From contig JAJQOW010000217.1 in the NCBI GenBank assembly GCA_037975125.1, positions 1 to 64,000 of the forward strand: a stretch of 64,000 nucleotides of DNA, read 5' to 3'. The stretch is from Latrodectus hesperus (Eukaryota; Arthropoda; Arachnida; Araneae; Theridiidae). Shown here one piece after another: positions 1 to 13,807 of this stretch. Position 1 is the first letter of the stretch. Every line of letters begins with the position of its first letter. The notes beneath the pieces were generated by a model that made no database searches, was not told the origin of the DNA, and was given only the letters and a program-made list of their open reading frames with translations. The position numbers and the translations under genes are program-made.

Positions 1-2045
1 TTTTAAAATATTGCATTTCTTTGAGAGTAATTTGTAAATTAAGGTAAAAATTTCCTTGATAGCACAATATAAATGAAAAATTGCCAAGTGTTGTTTGTAA
101 AGAAAATTTATGTGAATAGTGTTTGAAGTAAAAGCATGGAATAATTCTCGTGTATTGATTCTCTTTCTTAAAATAACTACCATGCAACTCTTCCACAAAA
201 ATTTGTATGTTTCATAATTCATTTATCCAAAGCAAACTGCACAATTTAAAATTAAATACATTAATATTTAAACTAGCCTTTCTTTGGAATTAAAATGCCT
301 GTTTTTCTTTCTTTTTCAGATTAAGTCCTATTCAAAGCATTGCAGATCAATTTAATCAAAATACATTGCCACTTTTGTAAATGGGGTTTTTTCCTAAACA
401 TAATCCAATGTAAGGAGAAATCTGCAACTAAACATAGTTTTTTAAATTAATAATCAAGAAAAAAAGCACATTATAACTATTTTAATGTAACACTAAACTA
501 TCAATTCAGCTAATATATAACTAACTTAAAAATATCTCTAACTCATCTAATCTATAAAACTTGCTTAATTTTCTTAACTACAATTAATAGCATCAGATTC
601 ATAACTTACTTTTGACTATCTACTTAATATATTTATGAAATTAACTCTGGGCCCAGATTATATATGTATATTTACATTAGTAACAGCTTTCTACCTTCCA
701 TTGGATCAGTATTGTTACAAACAAACGTCAATTTTCTTTATGCAAATTCTTTGAGAATGTCATATTACATTACTTTTTGATGTATGCCTTAAAATCCAAA
801 TGTTAAATTATGAAGTTTCATTATTAATGACTAGATAGCAAGAGAATGATATTTATAAAATTCAGTATGATTAAACTAATTTTTCACGGGACCTTTTTTC
901 AAAAGAAATTTTGCATAAGAAGCCAAATATTTAAATTTTAATTATATTTAATACTGATTTTTACGACTCTAACCTCATAAAACATCTTTACAGTTTGCAT
1001 TTCATTGTTTAAAAAACCCAAAAGACTAAAATTCATCTGACATTGCTTACGATAGAAAGAATTCCTGGGAGGCAAACCCCCAATCAACACTTTCTTTTGT
1101 TTATACTTCAGTGGCTTGTTGCTGGCAACCAGTAAATTTTTTGTAAGACCTAAAATTTTATTATTTTGAAATCATTTAACTATGTTTATAATTTTACATT
1201 GTTTTTTAGTTTGTAAGTTCACATTAAAGTGCTCATGAACTGGAGTAAGATTATTTATTTTTTCAAGTTATATGTAACACTAACCTTCAGCTCCTTGTGT
1301 AAAAAACTAAAACTTACCTTCATAAAATTTCATTATAGAGGATTTACTTACCTCTTCCCTTGTTTCAATATTTTACGAATATTTATTGTAAGTAAATACC
1401 TCATGTCAGCACACAGATTACCGCTTACCTTTTTCACTACACGATATATTTGAAAATATATGTGTTCACTTTTAAAAACCAAATTCTAGTCAAGAGATTT
1501 ATTAGTAAGTTAAAGTATAAGTTAAAAACTTATTTCAGATTAAATCTTTCTCCTGCCATGAGATACTTTAAGTGAAGAAGTGAAATAATTAGATATTTGA
1601 CTACAAAGCTTGTTGTTGCTTCAATTTTATAATCATACAAAGTTTTTCAAAATTGTCTAGAAACCAGCCACTGAAGTATCCTTTTCATGAACAAAGAATT
1701 TTGAGAGAAATTAAAAAGTAAAGGATTTTAGAAACATATGAAAGTTTTCCATTATTCTGGAAAAGAAAATTACTCAAAGAACTAATTCTAAAAACATGAA
1801 TATGATAAAAACTTTAAATTTAACTATTTAGTGAATACAATGTAAAAAGTTTTTTATGAAGAGAGGCTTGAAATACGTAACCAAAAATTCAATAGGTATT
1901 TCTCTCAGTTGGGATGTATTTTTAATTTTCTAAATCTGACAGAAACCTGAATTTAAATAACTTTAAAGTAAAATAAAAAAAGATTGAAACTATTTTAAAT
2001 ATTTCTTATATTCGCTATATTAATTTTTAAGATGTATATCACCAA
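1..2045. other. AT-rich non-coding DNA, no feature seen
   Basis: No open frame here resembles a protein and no exon-like block with matching splice sites was found on either strand. The 74-codon frame near 1229-1453 has random-like composition. It may be 3' flank of the minus-strand gene or intergenic DNA. Confidence 0.6.
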
Positions 2046-2270
2046 AGGCCTTTTTCACACTGGATGACATTTATCGTATGATAAAAAGTCGTCCAATATT
2101 TTGTGTAAAGTTATTAAAAAACCACACAATAGACTGCTCTCTTTCATACTGAGAAAAGATATTTTTATCGGGGACCAGTCCCATTGTGTGGGTTTTTTTA
2201 ACAACTTATCACAATAAATATTGGACGATTTTTTATCGTACTATAAAGTTGTCTAGTGTGGAAGAGCCCT
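2046..2270. mobile_element. Foldback MITE with about 85-bp inverted arms
   Basis: The left arm (2046-2130) and the right arm (2183-2270) are imperfect reverse complements along their whole length. Shared blocks include CACACT, TTATCGTA, CGTCCAATATT, GTTATTAAAAAA/GTTGTTAAAAAAA and CACACAAT. About 50 bp separate the arms, and a small GGGACCAGTCCC palindrome sits in the loop. There is no coding capacity. Such a structure is typical of a non-autonomous DNA transposon (MITE). I could not define a clear target-site duplication, so the superfamily is unknown. Confidence 0.8.
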
Positions 2271-5200
2271 AACTGTATATTTTGTTACTTCTAAATTTGA
2301 GTCCTTATACAAATTCTTTATTATAGATAAAAATCAATTCTGGATAAACTATTTTTAGTAAAGTGATAAAAGGATTTACAGCAAAAAATTCTCATTTCTA
2401 TTATCAGCCCAAACTGAATTTGTCAAATTTATTCAAACTCCATTAATTAAAATATGTTAACGTCGAGTCAATGTTTTGTATTTTCTTATATTACTATATT
2501 ATTAAGGTGACACACAAAATATTCATGAAAAAGAATTTGAGACCATTTCATTTGATGTTTCTAGATAATTTAAAATTAACTAAGTCATTTTTATGTTGAT
2601 ACAACAATGGATCTCCAATTATTGAACTAAATATGCATTTTGTTATTATGAAGAAATCGATTTTATGTTTGAATTAACAAAATTTAATAAATATTTGACT
2701 CAATGTTATAAACTATACAATTTTTACATTTTGATTTCATATTTCCATATAGTTAGTTATAAAATATAAAGAACACAGCTTGGATAATTTTCTCCTTTAT
2801 CTCTCATGCAATTTCTGTAACTTCAAATATATTTTTTGATAACTTTCCCAAATCACTGTTCCATTTTAAAGTTCTAAGTACCTGTATTTCTTACAATTAA
2901 TTGATCATATTCATAAAATAAGAGCAAGAACTCTGCTCTAATGTATGCATCAATTTCGCAAATTTGGAGGGAAATTAATGGTTTATATACATAATTTATC
3001 TACTCCTCTCTGGTCTATTTATATTCATTTTTCCTTTTATTTATTACTGTGTAACTTTTGTTTCTTTTTTGATTTAATACTGGAAAGATCATCATTACTA
3101 TAATCGGCGGTATGTTAAATGTTGCTATTTCTTAATTCATTAACTTCTACTTTAAGCACTTTCCTTAAACTACAATTTCTTTCTACTTATTACATTTAAA
3201 AATTTTGACCGAATTCCTCCATTCATTTTAACATTTAATAGAATTTGTGAAAATTAACCGAAATAAGGCTCTGGTCATCCTTAATATAATTACTTCTGAA
3301 ATGCATTTCCAAATCAAGAGCAGTTTTAGATTCTCAAAAATTTTTGGTTTAGTTTGATTTAACATTATTCACTCACACTTTGCAGGTTAATTGGATAATG
3401 ATCCAATTAGCCTGTAAGCGCAATTTTACATGAAGTAAATTCTGAATAAGAAACATCCGCATTCTAGGTGGAAATGAAATCCCTGAAAAGATGAATCGAA
3501 ACTCAGAATAAGCATTTGAGAAACAGATCGGAACATCAATTTCTGAAATGCCTTTCCATGTTTTTATGTTTGTTTCATGCTTGTCAGTAATATAAAAAAA
3601 TTCGTCATAATAAAAAAAGTAATTAATTAAAAAATCCTGCATACATCCTTCATCCACAGCTGTTAAAATAACACTTCCAATGTTTTTCTCAAACAAAAAT
3701 CCTTTCACAAAAATCTTTTAACATGCCATTTTAAACCTCCCTTTCAGTACACCCACACACTCATAGATAACATTCGTTCTACCATGCGAGATTATTTCAT
3801 TCTTACACATTATACATATTTATTTGCAATCAAACGAAATTTCCTACAACATTCAACTTTTTTCACACTACTCTAACACACATTTAAAAACAAAACAAAG
3901 TAAATTAAATTTTTTCTCTATGGGGTTTTTTACTCAAATAAGAACACATTAAAAATTGTAGACACAAATTAATTTTCCAATTTGATTGGTTGGCTTTTGT
4001 GGCGCAAGGTCCAAAAGTTTACAAGCTGCGCAACTACTAAAACTACTAAGTAATTTTTTCGAAACCCAAACTTTTTAAAGTTAAAATACAAAAATATGCC
4101 AGTAATATAATTAAAATACATACAAAATAGGCAGATTACATATTTAAAATATAAATTGTATAAAATATAAAAAGCCTGTTGCATTTAAGAAAGCAAACAT
4201 GATTCTTTGGGGTGACAAATCAGACACAGTATCACAATTAAAAAAGAATAAACAGTGGTTAAAATCTATACACACAAGAAATTAAAACTTAAAAAACGCT
4301 ACCTGGTCACACGCTTCACGCCAGGGGTTTAGTTTATTTAAAAACAAGTACTTAAGTGTGAAACGTGTGTATCTGATAAAATTATTATTTTTACATCCAC
4401 ACTTCTTAGCGGTAAAACAGGTAATGGTGTGAGGGATGGAAAAATGGAAAGTAATTAATTTAGTATGGAATATGCAGGGCGTCAATAATTATTTCTTATT
4501 TTTGAACTATTCTTAAAATGTATAATCATATTTAATTCAAATAACATGACGTCAGAAATACACGAAGCAGTCTTTTGCAGGTCCCATTACTGCAATAGGC
4601 AATAAGTTGGTCTTCCCTTTTTTTTAAGCCAATCTAGAAAATTAGGAAATTTGCAAGTATAATGCTCCATTTTCCAATTCGAATTGCCAAGCAGTACCCA
4701 AGAAATTCTGTATTAAGACATTCATGGTTGGTTACTTTTTTTTATTCAGATGTCACTATTTACATACAAAGACTAACCAAACCGCAGGCATAGATGCACA
4801 TGGAAGTTCCATGTAATCCTTATGGATCAGAAATTAGCTATTGCATCATACAGATGAACCCTGTCTGCATTTTTAACAAGATATACATTGGATTTTAAAA
4901 TTAGTACATTAAAAAATAGTAAAATAAATAAATTTCAAATGAAACTTAATGCACTGAAAGCTAAATCTGATATTTTTTTTTATCAAAGTATCTGCACAAT
5001 TTTGTTACTTTGTCCATTTTCATTACAAAAGTAAAATGAAAATTTTTTTAAATTTATTTAAAAACGAGATAATTAAGAGAATTTAATGTACATTTATTGC
5101 ACCCAACCACAAATTCCACATCATAATGGCACTAAATGTGAACATTTACACTATTAAAAATGCCATTCTTGAAAATTTTTAATATGAATCTTAACTTTTA

Positions 5201-8200
5201 AAAGGAAAAAATAATTCTATTTTTAATGATGAAAAAGTACTTGTAACTTCATCGATCATTTACAGAACATGAAATGATTGCTAAAATAGATTTATCTTAT
5301 AATTTAAATAACAGATTTTTATCTCTTAAATTATGTATAAGCATTTTTCTATCTATTTGTTGAGATACGAGTATTAAATTTTGCTTGTCCTAATTTAGGT
5401 CAACCTTAAGAAATAATTGTATACTACTTTCATAAAATTAAATTTATAACTAGAGTTCGAAGAGCAAAAATTAACATAGAAGCTGATATAGATAAAAATG
5501 ACATTTTTAAATAACTCTGGATATTCCAGTTTGTAGTACAAAAGAATAACTATACAGGCCAGGGTTGTTTCTTTTCTATTACTTATAGATGTTAATTTTA
5601 CTCCTTATAATTACTGAACTTCCCCATAGATTTTTTGTGTCTAATTTTTCTGAAGTGATGAAGAAAAATATCCTATTAATACCTACACAGTGTTACTTTT
5701 AATTGTGCATAATTCAAGAGTCATAAAATGGAAACATTAGATATTTTTCTTAAATCTAAAACTAGACTAAACCAGAGCAAACGAATTTTATGGAATATTA
5801 ATGAGAATTTTCGTGTTTGTCAGATTTCTTCTCATAATAATTGTTGTTAGAAGTTCATTTTAATGGATCTCAAAATTTAAAATCTGTCCTGAAACTTGGT
5901 ATTAAAGAGTTTCACAATTTTTTTTACACACAAATTTTAAATATAAAAATCTTCATCCTATTTTTCAGGATGCTTTAATTATTTTTTTAACACACTATAC
6001 ATTTTTTAAAGTTTTATTTCCTATTCATTATCATTAGAGTCTTTTAAAATGATATTTGGCTTAATTGTTCTGGGTTACTCTAGATGTATTTTATTTCTAA
6101 ATGCAGCATTAGACATTAAACCTACAGATACAAGCATTGACTTAGCAGTAATTGTGCTCAATTTACACTTGCATTTTTTTTTTTTTTTTTTTACATTTAA
6201 TCAATTCTATGGCATTTCCATGAGTGATTCAAAGAACAAAAATTTCCAATTTAGATTTAATTTAAAATAATTGGCATTAATATTTTTAGACGAAGTTTAT
6301 TGCTTAGACTTTTCCCTATCTTACAGTGAAGTGACGACTTAAATTTCACATTTGATATTAATTTGTAAATTATAATCGATGCTTCTAATTGCTAATTAAA
6401 AATTAAAATTTTTAATTGAAATTTGCAAAAAAGTTGGCCACACATTCAACAGGTTTAGTGACACATAACTTCTATTGATTATTAATATATACAAGACATT
6501 TTTCTTTAAACTAATAATGTAAGAATTCTTCAAATATGAAATTTTGATAGTTTTAGACCTTGTTATTTTCAGTTCTAAAAAATGGCTAATGGCTTAAGAA
6601 GTGAGACATAAAAAGCACTATATAATACACAAATACTTCATACATCATACATTTTAATACACATTTCGTTAGTTAGAAGAAAACTCACTTCAAATATGCC
6701 ACAGCTATCTCTTTAATGCAGAGAAGGCTCTGTTCTGTTCAAAACACTTTCTGAAAGATAATATGATGAATAAAAATCCAGTTTGTAATATAGTTTTTCT
6801 CTTGTAATAAAAATGTTTTGAAAATTTTATTTGTAACAATGTGCGTAAAAATGTCATTAAACATTTTCCTAAAACCATTATTAATGATATTTATTAATTA
6901 TATAAATGTATAAGATTTAAAAATTCAGATTAAAATCATTTTTAAAGTAAACTAAATATTGATAAAATGCAATTTGTCCTAAGTGACGACATTCGACATT
7001 ACTACAGAAATTGTGACTGCTCTATAACAATAAAATGAAGATTGAAAATCTAAACAGGAATTTCATAAGAACTATACGAACGAAAGTACATATCGTTTTT
7101 AAAATTATATTTACTGTGTGCTTATGTGTAAAAAATATACAAAATGAACCATAATTTCACTGCAAATATAAAGGTTTTTTGCATAAAAGTTTAAAAAACA
7201 ATAGCTGACAAAGCAGATGAAAAACAAGTATGAACCATTTTTTACAATTTTCTTCAAGATTTCGCGTAGGAATTATTTCCTTAACGGGACAAGTAATTAT
7301 GGGAGAGAAAAATAAGATTTATAATAATTAACTCATATTAAATATTTTTGGTATTTTAAATACATTTTTAATAATCTTCAATTAAATTTCTAACTTTAAG
7401 TCATGATGTTTAATATAAATAAAACCATGCTACATTTGAAATGGAAAGTACAATGATAATGTAACCTAACTACCCTTTAATACTCTGAATTTTATAAGCG
7501 ACTGTTGTGTAAATGGAAAAAGTTAAAATGTATGCAGCACAAAATACTAAAAAATAGTTTTAAGTTACAAATTATTACATGAATTATTATATGCATAATC
7601 TAGCATACATCATAATGAGGACACAAATAGGAGATAAAATTAAATTATATTTTATATATATTTTCCAAAATTTTTTGTGATAATGAAATAGAAGAAATGC
7701 ATTATGTAAATGTACATTTATTAATAAATTATTTGTCAAATTATTTGAACCGACATTTTTAAAATAGTTCAAATTTTGTTAGTTATAGCTGTTTGCAAAA
7801 CCGGTGTTATAAATAATTCAAAAAAAAGTTTATCAAATATAGGAGATGCACTTGAAACCATGAAAATAATCAGAAGCTTGTTCCTCATGGCTTCTAAGTA
7901 GAAATGCTTTAAAATGTTTAAATACTAGAATATTTGTATAAATTATTAACTAAACTTTGTAGGTTAAAATTTGTCAAATTTTAGTTCAGGATTAAATTAT
8001 AGCTGGGTGCAATGTAGATGAGTTTAAATCAATGTGGATAACGCACACACTCTGGCTAAGTTAAAATTAAAACTAAGCTTTTCAAAATTTTGAGTAATTA
8101 ACTTGTTGAATAATTACTTTAAAATACAATGCATATTGATACGAATTGCCAGAGAAGTTATTTACGTAAAAATGTATGACGGTCTCAAAATTATTTTTCT

Positions 8201-8369
8201 TGGCTGGACAGAAAACAAACTCGAAGTCTGCATGGTTTTACAAACTCCCCATTACTGACAGCTTTATTTTTAACAATATTGCATCACTTAGATGTGAAAT
8301 GACAAATATTATATTCATTGTATATAAGACACTAGTTCATCTTTTACAACTTAAAAATATTTCCAGATC
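2271..8369. other. AT-rich DNA, mostly without recognisable features
   Basis: Apart from a poly-T run (about 6175-6193) and one low-confidence exon candidate listed separately, nothing is recognisable. The longest frames, such as 3373-3708 minus (111 codons) and 8176-8454 plus, have no family motif and no neighbouring splice-compatible exons, so they are not called. Confidence 0.5.
6690..6750 (-). other. Weak candidate terminal exon of the minus-strand gene
   Basis: On the minus strand a good acceptor (ATTATCTTTCAG) precedes 6750 and a GTGAGT donor follows 6689. Entered in phase 0, as the 9.9 kb candidate would require, the frame closes after three codons (TGA at 6739-6741). Entered in phase 2 it gives 14 codons and then TAG. 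The splice-site pair is better than chance, but nothing ties it to the upstream exons except phase. Confidence 0.12.
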
Positions 8370-8680
8370 ATTATTTCCAAAAAATCAAATGCATGAGTTT
8401 TGCAGGAATCAAATCCAAAAATTTCCAGGCAGGATCCACATTCATACTAAATAACTTTTCTTTATATTTTACCAATTTTCCTTAACAAATATGCATGTTA
8501 TATATACATATGGAACATTTTAATTATATTTGAAAATAAATAATTCTAGAAATTAATTAGAATATTTTTCATGTAAGTTGGAATTCTATTTAATGATCAC
8601 TTCAAAAGCTTTCAATGAAATTACAGCTATAACAGAAAATGGATTATTTAGATAACCCTTATTCTTTACATTACTGAATT
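8370..8680. repeat. Dispersed repeat, copy 1
   Basis: This stretch matches 31370-31675 in the same orientation. Shared landmarks in the same order are AAATTTCCA, CACATTCA/AACATTCA, a TTTACCAA..AAATATGCA block, AAATAAATAATT, TTCAAAAGC.TTCAATGAA and AACAGAAAAT. The two copies differ by many substitutions and indels. No terminal inverted repeats or coding frame are evident, so it may be a fragment of a larger old element. Confidence 0.6.
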
Positions 8681-10685
8681 ATACATTTTATAAAATGGTT
8701 AATTTTAGAGTTTTTTATCATCTTCATTAAAATCTTATCTATTAATTTATTTAATATTTCATGATGTAAATAACAACTCCTTTTCAAATAAATATACATA
8801 TTGAAAACAAAATAAATACAACTATTAAATAATGTTTAAGATTTTTATTCAGTAATAGTTAGGGAAAAAATAAATTTTAAATTTATTTCTTCCTACTTTC
8901 AAACTCTTAAAACTAGATAATTTCACATATATATGCTGTTAGAAAATGTTAACTTTCCACATCAAAAGCTTTTCCTCCCTTACTTTTAATTCATTATTAA
9001 AACTGAATAATAAATATTGCTTCTCTGAAAAATCCCAGTAATTTTGCAATTTCAAGAGCTTTTTACTTGCCCTTTGTTATCGGCTGCATTTTCTTTTGCT
9101 GTTTTTAACTGCTATAAATTAATACTCTTGGCTAGCAGCAAAACTAAATAGGACTTTTATGATTATTATATAATTGAAAACTCCTATATTTCGGACATGG
9201 TCAAACAGAAAATTTAGATTCAACAGACAATTGATCATGAGAGTAGCATAAGTTACTTTTTTCCATAAGTTACAATTTTACCTAACTGAGAGTTAAAAAT
9301 TAAAAGGATTCATTGTATCGTTAATAGGAACAAATATTTGATTATAACAATTTACGAAATGAAATAACTACAAAATTTTGAAATTCCTTTAAAATAGAAT
9401 CACGTTCTAACAGTATTTTAGACTCATTACATTAGTAAATAAGAATTCGCTTTTCAACTGGTTTTAATAAAGAGTTTTATGTGGAGTTTGTGTGTATCTC
9501 TCCAGATACAAAATTTCATTTTTCAATATGAATGAGAATATCATTTAAATTTTTGAATAAACCTTGGTCACATTATTAAAAAATTTCTATTAGTAGTTCC
9601 TTTACAAAACAAAATTTAATATATTTAGATTTAAATATGCTAGAAACTATACTGATGAGCTATTCCAAATGCTATTTTAAATTTTTGTTATTCTATCATG
9701 GGATATTTGTACCTGAATTATCAAAAATGGTCACATTTAAGATTGCAATCACGACAAGAAATATGTCGTGCCATTGACAAATAAAATTTTCAAATGTTTG
9801 ATTATCATCTTCTGATATAATATTGAAACAATTATAAAATAAAACTTTAAAATAAATTCTCACTTACTTGACACCTTGCAGAAATATCCACATAGCAACC
9901 TCGTGCATGATAATCTATTCTAGAGATGGTAAATCTTGATCTACTCTAAAATGTTCTTTGATATGCTTTTTTCAGATGTCTGGTTGCAGACTCTAGCTTA
10001 GAAGATTGGTTCATCTATGACCACTATGACGTCATGTACCTAAACTACAAAACATTTCTCCTTTGTTCCCAAAGTTTTAAAGATAAAATTGCTTGCTGAC
10101 TTCTTTCTAAACCCGATTCTTCCTGATCATGGAAATCTCAGGACATACTGCAAAAAATTCTTGACCTTATAATAATAATATATATATATAACCAGATTCA
10201 AGACTCAGATAGCCATATATTCACTTGCAATCATTACATTGAAGTAAGAAAGAAATGGTTCCATCCTTCATTTCACAATATGTCACTAAAGAAACTTTTA
10301 AAGTTTTGATCAGAAGTCAATGAAACACTTCTTGCTGAACTCCAATTCTATCTGAATTAAGAATTATCTTGCCTTAAATCAATGCAACAAATAATCATCT
10401 CTTCATATTTATCATTCAATCATTGCAACTTTGAACAAAGTCACATTGTTTATTATATTATTTATCACTTCTATTTTAACTATGGATCTATCTCATTTAG
10501 TGTATTTATCATTATTCATTCTGTATTATAATCTTGTAGTCAGAGATTAAAATAGTTGCAGCAATTATAACATCTTTAGCTAATTGTCTACTTAAAGAGT
10601 TCTCATTTTTTGACACAGTTTGTGTCTTAGTCTCCTCACCAATTGCTCATTAGCCAATCCGATATGGAACATGCTAAGTGAATCA
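8681..10685. other. AT-rich DNA upstream of the minisatellite
   Basis: No gene is recognised. It contains a short (TA)n run near 10178-10191 and one weak exon candidate at 9868-9914. If the main gene continues past its AT-hook exon, this is intron or 3' exon territory. Confidence 0.45.
9868..9914 (-). other. Weak candidate exon after the AT-hook exon
   Basis: A strong donor (CAA|GTAAGTGAG) bounds the low-coordinate end and an AATAG acceptor with a poor pyrimidine tract bounds the other. Entered in phase 1, as the AT-hook exon at 17283-17558 demands, the 47 nt are open and read as a cysteine-containing peptide with a GCYVDIS core. Exit phase is 0. Phase compatibility and the donor are the only support. 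Using it would place the whole minisatellite inside the intron. Confidence 0.2.
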
Positions 10686-10965
10686 AGACCACATTTAGAG
10701 CTGTCAAACAACCATTTTTCCTTAGAGCTGCAAGACCACATTTAGAGCTGTCAAACAACCATTTTTCCTTAGAGCTGCAAGACCACATTTAGAGCTGTCA
10801 AACAACCATTTTTCCTTAGAGCTGCAAGACCACATTTAGAGCTGTCAAACAACCATTTTTCCTTAGAGCTGCCAGACCACCTTTAGAGCTGTCAAACAAC
10901 CATTTTTCCTTAGAGCTGCCAGACCACCTTTAGAGCTGTCAAACAACCATTTTTCCTTAGAGCTG
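10686..10965. repeat. Minisatellite block 1: 47-bp unit, about six copies
   Basis: The unit joins AGACCACATTTAGAGCTG to TCAAACAACCATTTTTCCTT and AGAGCTGC. It is repeated nearly without change, and a CACATTT to CACCTTT switch runs through the later copies. The near-identity implies recent expansion. It passes without a gap into the 20-bp block that follows, and the 47-mer is that 20-mer plus a 27-bp insertion. Confidence 0.92.
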
Positions 10966-11860
10966 CCAGACCACCTTTAGAGCTGCCAGACCACCTTTAG
11001 AGCTGCCAGACCACCTTTAGAGCTGCAAGACCACCTTTAGAGCTGCAAGACCACCTTTAGAGACCACCTTTAGAGACCACCTTTAGAGACCACCTTTAGA
11101 GACCACCTTTAGAGACCACCTTTAGAGACCACCTTTAGAGACCACCTTTAGAGACCACCTTTAGAGACCACCTTTAGAGACCACCTTTAGAGACCACCTT
11201 TAGAGACCACCTTTAGAGACTGCCTTAGAGACCACCTTTAGAGCTGCAAGACCACCTTTAGAGCTGCAAGACCACCTTTAGAGCTGCAAGACCACCTTTA
11301 GAGCTGCAAGACCACCTTTAGAGCTGCAAGACCACCTTTAGAGCTGCAAGACCACCTTTAGAGCTGCAAGACCACCTTTAGAGCTGCAAGACCACCTTTA
11401 GAGCTGCAAGACCACCTTTAGAGCTGCAAGACCACCTTTAGAGCTGCAAGACCACCTTCAGAGACCACCTTTAGAGCTGCAAGACCACCTTTAGAGACCA
11501 CCTTTAGAGCTGCAAGACCACCTTTAGAGACCACCTTTAGAGCTGCAAGACCACCTTTAGAGACCACCTTTAGAGCTGCAAGACCACCTTTAGAGACCAC
11601 CTTCAGAGCTGCCAGACCATCTTTAGAGCTGCAAGACCATCTTTAGAGCTGCAATACCATCTTTAGAGCTGCAAGACCACCTTTAGAGACCACCTTTAGA
11701 GCTGCAAGACCACCTTTAGAGACCACCTTTAGAGCTGCAAAGACCTCATTAAGACCAGCAAGACCTCATTAAAAGCTGCAAGACCACCAGTATTTATTAG
11801 AGCTGCAAGACCACCAGTATTTATTAGAGCTGTTTTAGAACAGCAGGTCCCCACTTAGAT
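10966..11860. repeat. Minisatellite block 2: 20-bp, 13-bp and 33-bp units
   Basis: The 20-mer AGACCACCTTTAGAGCTGCA recurs at about 10966-11060 and 11241-11455. A 13-mer AGACCACCTTTAG, which is the 20-mer without its GAGCTGC part, forms a pure run at about 11050-11240. From about 11455 to 11745 the two alternate as a 33-bp unit. The 33-mer is divisible by three, so its frames stay open; the repetitive 60-codon minus-strand frame here is a by-product of that. The right end (11746-11860) holds decayed variants with AAGACCTCATTAA and CCACCAGTATTTATT inserts. Confidence 0.92.
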
Positions 11861-12699
11861 ATCACCAGTTTTAGAGCAGCAGAACATTACTTTGATATCA
11901 GAAACTTTGAGAGTTTCAGCTTCAGCACACCAGTTTCACAGCAGTTTGAGAACATCAGTTTCAGAACACTGGTTTCAGAGCTGAAGGACGACAATACTTT
12001 GTGAGCAGCATTTGAGAGGAGCAGGAAACCACTTTGTGAGCAACAGTTTGAGAGCAGCAGAGCACCACTTTGACAGCACTAGTTTCAGAGCAGTTTAAGC
12101 GCAACAGTTTGAGAACAGTTTGAGAGCAGTTTGTGGGCACCAGTTTCAGAGCTGTAGGACACCGCTTTGAGAGGACCAGTTTCAGAGCAGCAAGACTCCA
12201 CTTTAAGAGGACCAGTTTGAGAGCACCAGGACAACACTTAGTGAACAGCAAGGACTCTACTTTGTTAGCAGCAATTTGAGATCAGCAGGACAATACTTTG
12301 AGAGCAGCTGGACACCACTTTGTGAGCAACAGTTTGAGAGCAGCTGAACACCCCTTTGACAGCACCAGTTTGAGAGCACAAGTTTCAGAGCAGTTTAAGA
12401 GCATAAGTTTCAGAGCTGTATGACACCATTTTGAGGGGACCAGTTTGAGAGCAGCAGAACTCCACGTTCAGAGGACCAGTTTAAGAGCAACAGGACACCA
12501 CTTAGTGAACAGCATTCTTGGAGAAGCAAGTCTCAAATTTGTGAATAACAATTTGACAGCAGCAGGACACAACTTTGAAAGCAGAAGTTTGAGGGCAGAA
12601 GAAAATTTTTTTAGAGCACCAGTTTGAGATCAGCAAGATGCCACTTTGAGAGCAACAGTTTCAGAGTAGTTTGCGAGCACCAGTTTCAGAGTAGTTTGA

Positions 12700-12905
12700 G
12701 AGCACCAGTTTCACAGCAGTTTGAGAGCACCAGTTTCACAGCAGTTTGAGAGCACCAGTTTCACAGCAGTTTGAGAGCACCAGTTTCACAGCAGTTTGAG
12801 AGCACCAGTTTCACAGCAGTTTGAGAGCACCAGTTTCACAGCAGTTTGAGAGCACCAGTTTCACAGCAGTTTGAGAGCACCAGTTTCACAGCAGTTTGAG
12901 AGCAT
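12700..12905. repeat. Homogeneous 25-bp run (TTTCACAGCAG type)
   Basis: About eight near-identical 25-mers with the core AGCACCAGTTTCACAGCAG followed by TTTGAG. The near-identity against the diverged surroundings points to very recent local expansion. Confidence 0.9.
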
Positions 12906-13807
12906 GTTTCACAGCAGTTTGAGAAAGCAGTTTCAGAACACCGGTTTCAGAGCTGAAGGAATCTACTTTGATAACAGCAATTTGAGTGCAGCAGGACAAT
13001 ACTTTGAGAGCAGCTGGACACCACTTTGTGAGCAGCTTTTGAGAGGAGCAGGACACCACTTTGAGGGCAGCAGTTTTAGAGCAGAAGGACACTAATTTGT
13101 GAGCAGCAGAGCACCACTTTGACAGCACTAGTTTCAGAGCAGTTTGAGCGCAACAGTTTCAGAACAGTTTGATAGCACAATTTCAGAGCAGTTTGTGAGC
13201 ACCAGTTTCAGAGCTGTAGGACATTGCTTTAAGAGGACCAGTTTCAGAGCAGCAAGACTCCACTTTCAGAGGACCAGTTTGAGCGCACCAGGACACCACT
13301 TAGTGAACAGCAAAGACTCTACTTTGTGAGCAGCAATTTGAGAGCAGCAGGACAATACTTCGACAGCAGCTGGACACCACTTTGTGAGCAACAGTTTGAG
13401 AGCTGCAGGCCACCACTTTGACAGGACCAGTTTGAGAGCACCAGTTTCAGAGTAGTTTGAGAGCACCAGTTACCCAGCAGCTTGAGAGCACCAGTTTCAC
13501 AGCAGTTTGAGAGCATCAGTTTCACAGCAGTTTGACAAAAGCAGTTTCAGAACACCGGTTTCAGAGCTGAAGGACTCTACTTTTGATAACAGCAGGAGTC
13601 CACTTTCAGAGGACCAGTTTGAGAGCAACGGAACACCAATTAGTGAACAGCATTCTTGGAGAAGCAAGTCTCAAATTTGTGAATAACAATTTGAGAGCAG
13701 CAGGACACAACTTTGAAAGCAGAAGTTTGAGGGCAGAAGAACATTTTTTGAGAGCACCAGTTTGAGATCAGCAAGACGCCACTTTGAGAGCAACAGTTTT
13801 AGAACAT

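Noticed and set aside
3373..3708. 111-codon minus-strand ORF
   Set aside because: Aromatic-rich, AT-driven composition, no motif, and no compatible splice sites with the AT-hook gene.
10966..11745. CRISPR-like array (20-bp repeats)
   Set aside because: There are no unique spacers; units are directly adjacent in an animal genome context, so it is a minisatellite.
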